DNA from: a virus
DNA: 54,359 nt
IMG/VR virus record: IMGVR_UViG_3300023296_000483
Span: 1 to 54,359 of that record
Reading direction: 5' to 3' (one strand)
Positions 1 to 7,452 of the stretch are shown here, piece by piece (positions within the stretch are counted from its first letter, which is position 1; each line of letters opens with the position of its first letter). The translations under genes were made by a program, and so were the position numbers. The notes beneath the pieces were generated by a model. The model was given only the letters and a program-made list of their open reading frames with translations, was not told where the DNA came from and made no database searches.

Positions 1-1
1 A

Positions 2-1015
2 TACGAAACATCAAAAATTGACAATGAAAAATATTGTAAATCAAATGGGCAATTCACGAAACATCTTAAACAACATAGTTATACATATCAGTCCTATTAT
101 GAAGAATACATCACGGGTATTTCTCCAAAATGTAGATGTGGATTATCTTTAACATTTTATCAACATACACATACATATGCTAATAGTTGTGGCGCACCAA
201 AATGTGTTGGAAAAAGTGTGTCGGAAACCAAACAAAACTGGACAGATGAGCAACGACACTCGGATTCTGAGAACAAATCCAATGCTGCATCAAAGAGAAC
301 ACCCGAGCAAATCCAAGAACAAGTGGAAAAATCCAGAGAAACCTTCCGTGCAAAATATGGCACAGAATGGGCGACACAAAGCGACGAATTTAAGGATAAG
401 GCCAAGAAGACCAAACTGGATAGATATGGCAATGAATACTATTCTAACTGGAAAGCATCGGCGGCGACCAATGGGGCCAAATCTTCTGACGAACAGAATG
501 AAATAAATGAAAAACGTCGCAAGACAAACATTGAAAAGTTCGGTGTGGGTAATACCTTTTTACTTCCAAACATTTCAAAAAAGTCTGGAAAAGGTAACTC
601 TTCGGTAAAAGATTATGAACTCCCGAGCGGTAAAATTATTGGTATTCGAGGCTATGAAAATATGGTGATCGATGCTTTACTAGAAACATATACAGAAGAT
701 TCTATTAGTGTACATAACGATTATGAAGAATATGTAATAGAAGTCTTTCAATATAATTCATATGAAAAAAACCGAGTAAAGAAATATTATCCAGATATTT
801 TTATTCCAGATGAAAATCGTATCATTGAAGTTAAATCAATGTGGTGGTGGAATGCCAATGGCCGTGATGGTTATGATGGTAGAATAGTAAATAATCTTCG
901 TAAAAGGGAAGCAGTTATAAAACAAGGATATTCGTATGAGGTATGGCTCTTCACGACTAAAACCAATTATCAAATACTAAAAACGAAGGATGATTTTGAA
1001 AAATGGGTGATTTAG
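2..1015 (+). CDS. Homing endonuclease of the terL split intein (5' end outside window)
   Basis: The frame is open from the first bases of the window, so the gene starts upstream; a GTG at 218 exists but would drop Cys/His motifs that look real. The visible N-terminal part has zinc-finger-like pairs (CKSNGQFTKHLKQH, then CRC and CGAPKC). The middle has loose repeats of the KYGTEWATQS / RYGNEYYSNW type, seen in phage nucleases and probably DNA-reading. The C-terminal third has a PD-(D/E)XK-like core, YPDIFIPDENRIIEVKS. The stop overlaps the start of the terL C-terminal gene by 13 bp, so the gene lies exactly between the two halves of a split intein. The family and position support a homing function; the cleavage activity is inferred. 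Confidence 0.75.
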   Translation, partial: YETSKIDNEKYCKSNGQFTKHLKQHSYTYQSYYEEYITGISPKCRCGLSLTFYQHTHTYANSCGAPKCVGKSVSETKQNWTDEQRHSDSENKSNAASKRTPEQIQEQVEKSRETFRAKYGTEWATQSDEFKDKAKKTKLDRYGNEYYSNWKASAATNGAKSSDEQNEINEKRRKTNIEKFGVGNTFLLPNISKKSGKGNSSVKDYELPSGKIIGIRGYENMVIDALLETYTEDSISVHNDYEEYVIEVFQYNSYEKNRVKKYYPDIFIPDENRIIEVKSMWWWNANGRDGYDGRIVNNLRKREAVIKQGYSYEVWLFTTKTNYQILKTKDDFEKWVI

Positions 1016-1338
1016 CTCCAAACATAAAAAACTATAAAGTATTGACGCCGGATGGCTATAAGGATTTTTCCGGAGTATCTTTTATGGGAGATAAGGCAGT
1101 ATGGAAGCTGACTTTTGAACAAGGTGTAATATTGGAATGCACAGAAGATCATAAATTATATCAAAACTTGATTGACTATAAAGAGGCAAAGGATTTTGAT
1201 ATAGGAGATGTGGTATTAAGTTCAGAGGGACATCTTGCACTTATTGCACGAGAATATATTGGTGTTCGGGCTGTGTTTGATTTGGTAGAAGTCGAAGATG
1301 GCCACCGATATTATGCTAATACAGTATTGGCATCAAAC
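1003..1338 (+). other. C-terminal intein fragment (IntC) of TerL split intein
   Basis: These 112 residues form an intein C-part that already contains block B (GVILECTEDHKL). Only block A with the catalytic Cys1 must come from the upstream piece, so this is an atypical split close to the N-terminus. Block F is VFDLVEVEDGHRYYA. The end is TVLASN followed by the +1 Cys of the extein CEFII, so the penultimate residue is Ser rather than the usual His. From memory the AceL-TerL split intein interrupts terminase at the same place (HN followed by CEFLF). Confidence 0.88.
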
Positions 1339-2103
1339 TGTGAGTTTATTATTCACGAAGAAACTTTGATTAGCGGGTTGAAGCTAGTTGATATGGAAGG
1401 TGTTACGCCAGTAAGAGTGGATGGTCAGGTGCGATGGTATAAAGAACCATCAAAAGGTCATGTATATCTTGTTGGATTGGACCCCGCTATGGGAACAGGC
1501 GGCGACAACGCAGCCATCCAAATATATGAACTACCTGAAATGATTCAATGCGGTGAATGGATGCATAATAAGTCCGATATTCCAACACAAGTGAGAGTAA
1601 TGAAATCTATTTGTGCCCACCTAACCGATGTTACAGGGACAAAAAATGATGTATATTATTCTGTTGAAAATAACTCAATCGGAGAAGCTGCATTAATCAA
1701 TATTGCCGAACTTGGTGAGGAAAATATCGATGGTATATTCCTGTCAGAACCGAAGAAACTTGGTAATGTTAGGAAGTTCCGCAAAGGATTTAACACGACT
1801 GAGAACTCTAAGATTGCGGCTTGCGCTAAGTTTAAAGTAATGATTGAATCAGAACGAATGATTGTTTATAGCAAACCACTTATATCTGAAATGAAAACGT
1901 TTGTTGCAAAGGGACGGTCATATTCATCAAAGGAAGGTGAAAACGACGACTTGGTAATGGCTTCATTGCTTGTAGTGCGTATGGCAACGGTATTAAAAGA
2001 CTATAATCCCACGTTAGAAAAGCATATGCGGGACCATAATGAGCAAATGGTGGCACCATTGCCGTTTTTCTCATCTATATCTGGAATGAGTGGCTGGAGA
2101 TAA
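1003..2103 (+). CDS. terL: Terminase large subunit (gp17), C-terminal half with IntC
   Basis: After the 112-residue intein part come 254 residues of the terminase nuclease half. The RNase H-like nuclease residues are visible: Asp in GLDPAMGTGGD, Glu in YSVENNSIGE and the Asp pair in GENDDLVMASL. TerL packages DNA: the ATPase half (upstream, out of the window) drives translocation and this half cuts concatemers. A working protein needs trans-splicing with the upstream product. The ATG at 1003 lies inside the endonuclease 3' end; a GAAGGA about 12 nt upstream is a modest ribosome-binding site. The downstream neighbour is not the tail sheath gene usual in T4 order, so synteny is rearranged. Confidence 0.92.
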   Translation: MGDLAPNIKNYKVLTPDGYKDFSGVSFMGDKAVWKLTFEQGVILECTEDHKLYQNLIDYKEAKDFDIGDVVLSSEGHLALIAREYIGVRAVFDLVEVEDGHRYYANTVLASNCEFIIHEETLISGLKLVDMEGVTPVRVDGQVRWYKEPSKGHVYLVGLDPAMGTGGDNAAIQIYELPEMIQCGEWMHNKSDIPTQVRVMKSICAHLTDVTGTKNDVYYSVENNSIGEAALINIAELGEENIDGIFLSEPKKLGNVRKFRKGFNTTENSKIAACAKFKVMIESERMIVYSKPLISEMKTFVAKGRSYSSKEGENDDLVMASLLVVRMATVLKDYNPTLEKHMRDHNEQMVAPLPFFSSISGMSGWR

Positions 2104-2127
2104 GCTGACTTAATAATCTGTCAGTGA

Positions 2128-2133
2128 TAAATA
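2128..2133 (+). promoter_or_regulatory. T4-type late promoter box TAAATA, leader type
   Basis: GATAAATACC lies 22 bp before the ATG at 2156, with an AAAGGTG ribosome-binding site between. It matches the T4 late consensus TATAAATA in its last six bases. Confidence 0.6.
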
Positions 2134-2155
2134 CCATTAATAGAAAAGGTGCGCT

Positions 2156-4087
2156 ATGAAAAACAGAGAAACAATCGCCGACGAACTTTATTATAAGCTG
2201 AGTAAGTTTGCAGACCTACATATGATGGATAGTGAAGGTAATGTTACTGATACTATCGATGAAGCTGTAATCTTTGAAGTAAACTACGGAACAACCACTA
2301 ATACCAAAATCATCACATTTAATATGTTTGATCCAGAAGTTCTTGAAATGCTATATAGTGATAATATTACTGATGGTATGCGAGGCGATGAACGTAAAAA
2401 ATTCTATAGCTTTGTAGACGAAATGCGCGACTTTGCTAATACAAGAATGATGAACTGGACTGTTGAGCCATACACCAAGGCTCGATTTGATAAGAACGAT
2501 TTTGATTTAAAACGTAACAACAGCACCTATGATCATAAAGATGCAAGAATGGAGAGTAAAATGTACGGTTCAAGACGCAGTTCTTATACAGAACAAGCAA
2601 ATACACGATTAATCGTTCGTCATAATAGACCGATTGATGAAGAAGTTCAAGGTTCACGTTCAAGAAATATCAAAAGCATTTATATTGAGAATGCTGCTGG
2701 TGAACGTTTCTTGGTGCCTCGTAATCATATGCCTACCGCCCGTGCAATGGCACGACATGTAGCAAATGAAGGAGCAATCAATGATGATATTGCGGAAGCA
2801 ATCGTTGAAATGCACGACGAAATGAAGGCGCTTAGTAAGTTTAATCGCAAAGCTCGTGACACATCAAATATGATGGAAGGCGCAGCCGAAGTTCTTGAAG
2901 CATCTAAATGCCGTTACAAAAAAGTAAAGAATACACTAGAATCTCTCCAGAAGCAAAAAGGGTATTCAACATTCGCCGAAAGTTTTGCAGTAAGTTCACA
3001 GCTAGACGAAGAAGACACATTCGAAAGTCTTCGTGACACACTTACAAAGAAAATATACAATGAAGAGTTTGATGATGTTCTTCCATATCTTAATCGTGCA
3101 ATCGCAGAAAAACAAGAAATGGATGTTGCTGAAAACGAAAAGAAAATCGAAGAAAGAGCGCAAAACGTATTGCGTATGGAAAGCCTAACACTAGACGGTA
3201 ATCCAGATATTGACGAAAGCCTACGTGCACAGGTATCCGAAATGATTGAAGAAATGCAAATGATGCAGTTTGAATCAGAGGATGCTAAAAAAACAGCAGT
3301 AAAAGAAACACAAAAGACCGTCCTTGAGTTCTTTAATGAAAACGTATTATCACGCACGGATGAGTTCAATGAAGCATTGGACCTTGAAAACCGTGTTGAC
3401 GAAGGCATGGCGAAGCATATGTTTATGCTATGGAATAATGGTTCGGTTGGATACAATCAACCTACTGTAACGGAAAGTGAACTTGGTGTATTTGAAAACT
3501 GGGTTGACGAACTGGGCGGCAACGACGATGATATTTCATCAGAAACCGAAAATGCTGCCGACGAACTAATGCAGTTCGGTTACGATATTGGTAACACACA
3601 CGCACATTATGATTTTATCATGCACACGGGTGAGCTACTACGTGACAATGAGTTTGATGCACTAGAAGATTATGTAATGAGTGCAGATGAAGAAGCACGA
3701 GACAAAGCTATCGATGTCATGATGGACGCTGGAACAAATCTTTCTGATATGGTTCAGGCTTGGGAAAATGATCCAGAAGCTGACGTAGAAACAGGTGATG
3801 AAGATATGGATGTCGAAGAAGGCTATACTGTATTCCCAGAACTTACTGACCACGAGAAAGAACGCTATAAAAATCGTGACGCAGAAGGTCTTGAAGGTCC
3901 ATTCCGATTGAAGTCAGGCAAGTTTGTTTATTATGACAAGCAAGCAGGAAAATACTATGACCCAGATAGTGATTTCTTTATGAGTGACGAAGACTATTTC
4001 GCCCACGATAAACCTGAACGCTTTAACGAAAGTGACGAAGCGGACGACGACATGGAATATATGAAAAAGATTGCAGGATTAAAATAA
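2156..4087 (+). CDS. Large acidic protein conserved in marine T4-like phages, function unknown
   Basis: A 643-residue acidic, Met- and Glu-rich protein without membrane segments. The segment around residues 55-110 (FNMFDPEVLEMLYSDNITDG, then KKFYSFVDEMRDFAN) and the block NIKSIYIENAAGERF near residue 175 match what I remember of a conserved protein of marine T4-like phages with no assigned function. Residues 200-420 are strongly helical and likely coiled coil. The tail has an aromatic FVYYDKQAGKYYDPDSD segment and ends MEYMKKIAGLK, a short motif repeated at the start of the next gene. A late box and AAAGGTG precede it. A virion or prohead role is possible but not shown. Confidence 0.75.
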   Translation: MKNRETIADELYYKLSKFADLHMMDSEGNVTDTIDEAVIFEVNYGTTTNTKIITFNMFDPEVLEMLYSDNITDGMRGDERKKFYSFVDEMRDFANTRMMNWTVEPYTKARFDKNDFDLKRNNSTYDHKDARMESKMYGSRRSSYTEQANTRLIVRHNRPIDEEVQGSRSRNIKSIYIENAAGERFLVPRNHMPTARAMARHVANEGAINDDIAEAIVEMHDEMKALSKFNRKARDTSNMMEGAAEVLEASKCRYKKVKNTLESLQKQKGYSTFAESFAVSSQLDEEDTFESLRDTLTKKIYNEEFDDVLPYLNRAIAEKQEMDVAENEKKIEERAQNVLRMESLTLDGNPDIDESLRAQVSEMIEEMQMMQFESEDAKKTAVKETQKTVLEFFNENVLSRTDEFNEALDLENRVDEGMAKHMFMLWNNGSVGYNQPTVTESELGVFENWVDELGGNDDDISSETENAADELMQFGYDIGNTHAHYDFIMHTGELLRDNEFDALEDYVMSADEEARDKAIDVMMDAGTNLSDMVQAWENDPEADVETGDEDMDVEEGYTVFPELTDHEKERYKNRDAEGLEGPFRLKSGKFVYYDKQAGKYYDPDSDFFMSDEDYFAHDKPERFNESDEADDDMEYMKKIAGLK

Positions 4088-4321
4088 ATGAATGATTTGG
4101 ATTATATGAGAAAACTGGCTGGGATCGGTGAACCAACGGTTAATGGACAACTACCAGCATCATTCACGGATACAACCCCCCGTTCATTGAATGCACGTAA
4201 AGTAGCAGCTGAAGAAATGCGTCAAAAAATGTCGGAAGTCGAACAGCATACTGTAACGGAACTACCCCCACCGAAGATCGATGGTTACGGATGGTTGAAA
4301 AAACCAGTAACCAGTAAGTAA
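4088..4321 (+). CDS. Small protein with YMRKLAGI N-terminal motif
   Basis: A 77-residue protein beginning right after the stop of the preceding gene, so it is probably translationally coupled. The N-terminus MNDLDYMRKLAGIGEP echoes the C-terminus of the upstream protein (DDMEYMKKIAGLK). The rest is charged and Pro-rich with no recognised domain. The shared YM(R/K)K(L/I)AG element may be a docking or sorting tag; that is inference. Confidence 0.65.
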   Translation: MNDLDYMRKLAGIGEPTVNGQLPASFTDTTPRSLNARKVAAEEMRQKMSEVEQHTVTELPPPKIDGYGWLKKPVTSK

Positions 4322-4359
4322 TAATACCCAAACTTTTTTTATTTTTATATAGTATTTGA

Positions 4360-4365
4360 TAAATA
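4360..4365 (+). promoter_or_regulatory. Late promoter box upstream of the gp32-like gene
   Basis: TTGATAAATACAA lies about 130 bp before the start at 4497, giving the gene a long leader. T4 gene 32 also has a long leader that carries its translational operator. Confidence 0.5.
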
Positions 4366-4443
4366 CAATGCGTTATAATGGTTATATTGAATAAGCATTG
4401 CAACGATAGATCGCACAAAGTGATCAAGGCATAGACTACAATA

Positions 4444-4460
4444 GGCTACACATAGTAGCC
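4444..4460 (+). promoter_or_regulatory. Leader hairpin, candidate gp32 autoregulatory element
   Basis: GGCTAC and GTAGCC form a perfect 6-bp stem with loop ACATA. It is followed by several GGCATA repeats and an AGGAG ribosome-binding site at 4485. T4 gp32 represses its own translation by binding a structured, unstructured-flanked leader. The analogy is inferred from position; I did not resolve a pseudoknot. Confidence 0.4.
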
Positions 4461-4496
4461 AAGGCATATACGGCATAAAGGCATAGGAGCATAAAC

Positions 4497-5525
4497 ATGG
4501 CACGTAAATCATTAGCGGACATCCGCGACCAACTAAAAAAAGAAGCAGCAAACGAAGGTAAATCAACCTTTGTGAACGATAACGCAAGTTATCCATTTTG
4601 GCAAATCCCAGTAGATACCACAGCAAAAGTAAGATTTTGCCCAGACGGCGACGAAGCTAACGTTGAAGGTTTTCACGTTGAGCGTCTTATGATCAATCTT
4701 GAGTTTTCAGGCGTTGTGGGCGATCCAACCAAAGAGTTTGTAAAACTACAAGTTCCTTGCGTGGAGATGTATAACGATGGGTCTAGCTGCCCGGTTCAGG
4801 CTGAAATCAAGCCTTGGTATAAAGACCCAGCAATGGAAGCGCAAGCTAATAAATACTGGAAGAAGCGTTCTTATATCTATCAGGGATTTGTACTTGAGCA
4901 TCCGGGATTTGTTGATCGCAACAACAATGCGATGGAAGATAATACCCCAGAAAACCCAATCCGTAGGTTTGTAATGAACCCCGGCTTACACAAAAAAGCA
5001 CGTTCTATTCTTTTAGACGACTTGGATGCGTGGCCAGATGATTATGAAGCAGGTCTTGATTTTAACATCCGCAAAACACAGGATGGTAAATGGGCTTCTT
5101 ACGATCAATCTTCGTGGGCACGTAAGGAATCTGCATTAACAGCAGAGCAACTTGCGGCTATTGAAGAATACGGTTTGAGTACACTAAGTGACTTCCTACC
5201 ACGCAAACCTTCTGATGTTGATTTGAAGGTTATTATGGAAATGTTTGAAGCGTCAGTTGACGGTGAAAAATATGACCCAGAAAAGTGGGCGGCATATTAC
5301 CGTCCTTGGGGAGTAGACAAACCAGAAGGTGCGACACGTGATGATACAACATCATCAACGACAACATCAACTCCAACAAAAACTACGAATGATGACGAAA
5401 AGCCACCGTTCGACGTTGAAGAACCAAAGAAAGAAGCTCCAGTAGCTGAATCTAAAGGCGACTCATCTGATCGTGCGGCGGACATTCTATCAAAAATTCG
5501 TTCACGTAAACAACAGGAAGCTTAA
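4497..5525 (+). CDS. 32: gp32-like single-stranded DNA-binding protein
   Basis: A 342-residue protein with the layout of T4 gp32: a basic N-terminus (MARKSLADIRDQLKKEA) for cooperativity, and a core with a Cys-containing segment (VPCVEMYNDGSSCPV) at the place where gp32 binds zinc. The C-terminus is long, Ser/Thr- and acid-rich (after about residue 275) and would contact partner proteins. It would coat ssDNA in replication and recombination, working with UvsX and the UvsY-like protein just downstream. It is about 40 residues longer than T4 gp32, mostly in the linker/tail. The start is fixed by AGGAG 7 nt upstream. Confidence 0.85.
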   Translation: MARKSLADIRDQLKKEAANEGKSTFVNDNASYPFWQIPVDTTAKVRFCPDGDEANVEGFHVERLMINLEFSGVVGDPTKEFVKLQVPCVEMYNDGSSCPVQAEIKPWYKDPAMEAQANKYWKKRSYIYQGFVLEHPGFVDRNNNAMEDNTPENPIRRFVMNPGLHKKARSILLDDLDAWPDDYEAGLDFNIRKTQDGKWASYDQSSWARKESALTAEQLAAIEEYGLSTLSDFLPRKPSDVDLKVIMEMFEASVDGEKYDPEKWAAYYRPWGVDKPEGATRDDTTSSTTTSTPTKTTNDDEKPPFDVEEPKKEAPVAESKGDSSDRAADILSKIRSRKQQEA

Positions 5526-5559
5526 ACCCCCACGTGGCTGTGACGTTTAAGTAATCTTT

Positions 5560-5613
5560 TTGGACCCCGCCGATATATCTTTTCGCTATTAGATATAGCG
5601 TTACAGAGTCCAA
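5560..5613 (+). promoter_or_regulatory. Structured uvsX leader: nested hairpins
   Basis: An outer pair TTGGAC/GTCCAA encloses an inner 6-bp stem CGCTAT/ATAGCG with loop TAGAT (5584-5600). It sits between gp32 and uvsX and is not coding. It may control expression or mRNA stability. Confidence 0.35.
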
Positions 5614-5615
5614 TA

Positions 5616-5650
5616 GTGATGCGAATGCAGGGATAGCATCACATCTTTTT
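5616..5650 (+). terminator. Hairpin plus T-run before uvsX
   Basis: GTGATGC and GCATCAC form a 7-bp stem with a 13-nt loop, followed by ATC and six T. This resembles an intrinsic terminator for the gp32 transcript, but it ends right before the uvsX ribosome-binding site AGGAG (5652), so it could be a partial terminator or attenuator. Confidence 0.45.
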
Positions 5651-5663
5651 TAGGAGAATAATA

Positions 5664-5903
5664 ATGCCCCGTCCCTTCGATGTGAGCAAATTTCGAAAAG
5701 ACTTAACTAAATCTATTGAGGGAATCAGCTTTGGTTTCCACGATCCTACCGATTGGATTTCAACAGGAAACTATCTACTAAACTATCGTATTAGTGGTGA
5801 TTTCAATAAAGGTATCCCGCTTGGTAAAGTAACCATTCTTGCCGGTGAATCTGGGTGCTTGCCTAAAACCGCATCAATAAAAATCAGATATAAGCCGAAA
5901 TAA
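5664..5903 (+). CDS. uvsX: UvsX recombinase, N-terminal fragment with 15-residue N-intein
   Basis: Residues 1-64 are the start of a RecA-family recombinase ending in the first half of the Walker A loop, GESG. Then come Cys and 14 more residues before the stop. The second gene fragment resumes with SGKS, so the joined loop reads GESGSGKS. The break is therefore exactly in the ATP-binding loop, a typical intein site. Without trans-splicing the product cannot bind ATP. AGGAG 7 nt upstream of the ATG fixes the start. The joined protein would be 358 residues, slightly shorter than T4 UvsX. Confidence 0.92.
   Translation: MPRPFDVSKFRKDLTKSIEGISFGFHDPTDWISTGNYLLNYRISGDFNKGIPLGKVTILAGESGCLPKTASIKIRYKPK
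5856..5900 (+). other. Minimal N-intein (15 residues) of UvsX split intein
   Basis: Sequence CLPKTASIKIRYKPK: Cys1 followed by a truncated block A, then a stop codon. Block B lies on the partner protein. This is as short as the shortest N-inteins I know from atypically split inteins of lake metagenomes. Confidence 0.88.
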
Positions 5904-5911
5904 ATGTATCT

Positions 5912-5952
5912 TACCAGTCTTCTATGCTAAATACTATAAAAGGAGACTGGTA
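5912..5952 (+). promoter_or_regulatory. Hairpin masking an RBS, with a late promoter box in its loop
   Basis: TACCAGTCT (5912-5920) and AGACTGGTA (5944-5952) are perfect 9-bp complements. The ribosome-binding site AAAGGAG (5939-5945) enters the 3' arm, and the late box TAAATA (5928-5933) lies in the loop. Read-through mRNA from uvsX could fold and hide the site; a transcript starting at the late box would lack the 5' arm and be translatable. T4 I-TevI is controlled in this way. Confidence 0.65.
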
Positions 5953-5954
5953 TA

Positions 5955-7082
5955 ATGATAACCAAACAAACAGAGCGATTTTTAAAAAGAAAGCACGTAA
6001 GGGATATTTTATTAAGTAAGGTTTTAACTTCATGTCATTATGAACGACTGAATGATTTCTTTGATCATTATGGAACCCCGAAAAAAGTAGAAAATATGTT
6101 AGCCACTATTGCATGTTTTGTGTTATATGATTTGAATAATTATAAAGGGAGATATAGGCGGCTCAAAGGGATTTCAGGCACTTCAATATATACGCAAGTC
6201 TTGCGTTATGGCAAAGCTAATTTTAAAGAAATATATAAAACGCAAACAACCCGGAAGAAAGCAGGGTTTAAAAATTGCTCAGAATACTGGATTAATCTTG
6301 GATATACTGAAGAAGCCGCCAAGCAGGAAGTAATTAAAATACAGAAAGCCCGAAATATGTTGTCAGTTGAGAAAACAAAAGGAACTAGTGAATATACATG
6401 TAGGTCAGTAGCTTTTTGGCTAAAACAAGGTTATACTGAGCTTGAAGCTAAAGCAGAGGTTTCAAATATTCAAACAACCAACGGATTGATATATTATACA
6501 AAGAAATATGGCGAAGATATAGGGCGTGTAAAATACGAAGCTAGAATTAAACAATGGCAACAAACTCTTTCAAATAAATCAAAAGAAGATAACGCTCTCT
6601 TTAATTTAAAAAAATCACATAGTATAAAAGGGGGCATGGCCCGTGGTTTATCATATGAGGAAGCTTTAAATAAATACAATGATTATTGTGAAAAAATGAA
6701 AAGTAAACCAACGCAACGGTTTTCAAAGATTTCCCAGCATTTATTTGATGCTATAACGAAGTATGTTCAGGGAAATATGTATTATGAAACGAGAAATTAT
6801 GAATATTTAATTGATGGCTTGCGTGTTGATTTCTTTCATAAAGATTCAGGGACGGTTATTGAATTTCATGGTGATTACTTTCATCGTAATCCATTAATGT
6901 ATGAAGCAGATATGAAGTCATTCGGGTATACGTCCAAAGAGAAATGGGACTCGGATTTTATCCGGGAAAATAGAATACGAGATTGCGAACTAGTAAAAAA
7001 ATTAGTTATTATTTGGGAATCAGAATACCGATCAACCCCTGATATAATTATTAAAAAATGCGTAACTGAAATAGGAGAATAA
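5955..7082 (+). CDS. Vsr-like (EDxHD) homing endonuclease inside uvsX
   Basis: A 375-residue basic protein. The C-terminal part has a Vsr-type nuclease core: YLIDGLRVDFFH, then VIEFHGDYFHRNP and a later RENRIRDCELVKK helix ending in IIWESEY. Such cores occur in the EDxHD homing endonucleases of phage introns and fractured intein genes. The N-terminal part has two copies of a (L/W)xxGYTExEAKxEV element (near residues 117 and 156) and a related GLSYEEALNKY, probably DNA-binding repeats. The gene is more AT-rich than the recombinase around it, as expected for a mobile insert. Its RBS is inside a regulatory hairpin, and its own 3' end carries the RBS of the next gene. Confidence 0.82.
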   Translation: MITKQTERFLKRKHVRDILLSKVLTSCHYERLNDFFDHYGTPKKVENMLATIACFVLYDLNNYKGRYRRLKGISGTSIYTQVLRYGKANFKEIYKTQTTRKKAGFKNCSEYWINLGYTEEAAKQEVIKIQKARNMLSVEKTKGTSEYTCRSVAFWLKQGYTELEAKAEVSNIQTTNGLIYYTKKYGEDIGRVKYEARIKQWQQTLSNKSKEDNALFNLKKSHSIKGGMARGLSYEEALNKYNDYCEKMKSKPTQRFSKISQHLFDAITKYVQGNMYYETRNYEYLIDGLRVDFFHKDSGTVIEFHGDYFHRNPLMYEADMKSFGYTSKEKWDSDFIRENRIRDCELVKKLVIIWESEYRSTPDIIIKKCVTEIGE

Positions 7083-7083
7083 T

Positions 7084-7452
7084 ATGTTTACTGAAAAAAC
7101 AGTATCAGTTGAAGAATTAGAACAGCTGTATAAGTCAAATAGTTATGATATTGAGATTGATACACCGGACGGTTATCAATCAATAGTCAGCTGGTTTGAT
7201 AAGGGCGTTATGGGGATGGTTAAAATTGGAACTGAAAATCATCAGACTGAGTGTGCTGAAAACCATTTAGTTCAGCTTGAAAGCGGTAAATGGTTACTTG
7301 CGTCTGAATTAAGCTATGGTGATGTGATTTTGACTACTTCAGGCCCCGAGAAAATTATCTTAGTATCCACAATTGATGATGCTGAATGTTTTGATTTTGA
7401 GGTCAATCATGCTAATCATCGATATTGGGGAGATGGCATTTCCAGTCATAAT
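7084..7452 (+). other. C-intein (123 residues) of UvsX split intein
   Basis: Starts at ATG 7084 behind AGGAG (7074-7078). Block B is TECAENHLVQL, block F is CFDFEVNHANHRYWG and block G is ISSHN followed by Ser+1 of the extein SGKS. With Cys1 on the partner, splicing would use a Cys1/Ser+1 pair. Confidence 0.9.

Noticed and set aside
2914-3456. Long Ser/Phe-rich minus-strand ORF (180 aa)
   Set aside because: Antisense to the 643-residue gene; low-complexity Ser/Phe/Cys composition typical of a shadow of an acidic helical protein.
4374-4379. TATAAT-like box in the gp32 leader as a sigma70 promoter
   Set aside because: The only TTGATA-like hexamer is 12 bp upstream, too close; the late box at 4360 is a better candidate.
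5526-5650. Possible tRNA between gp32 and uvsX
   Set aside because: Several stems, but no T-arm consensus or cloverleaf could be drawn.
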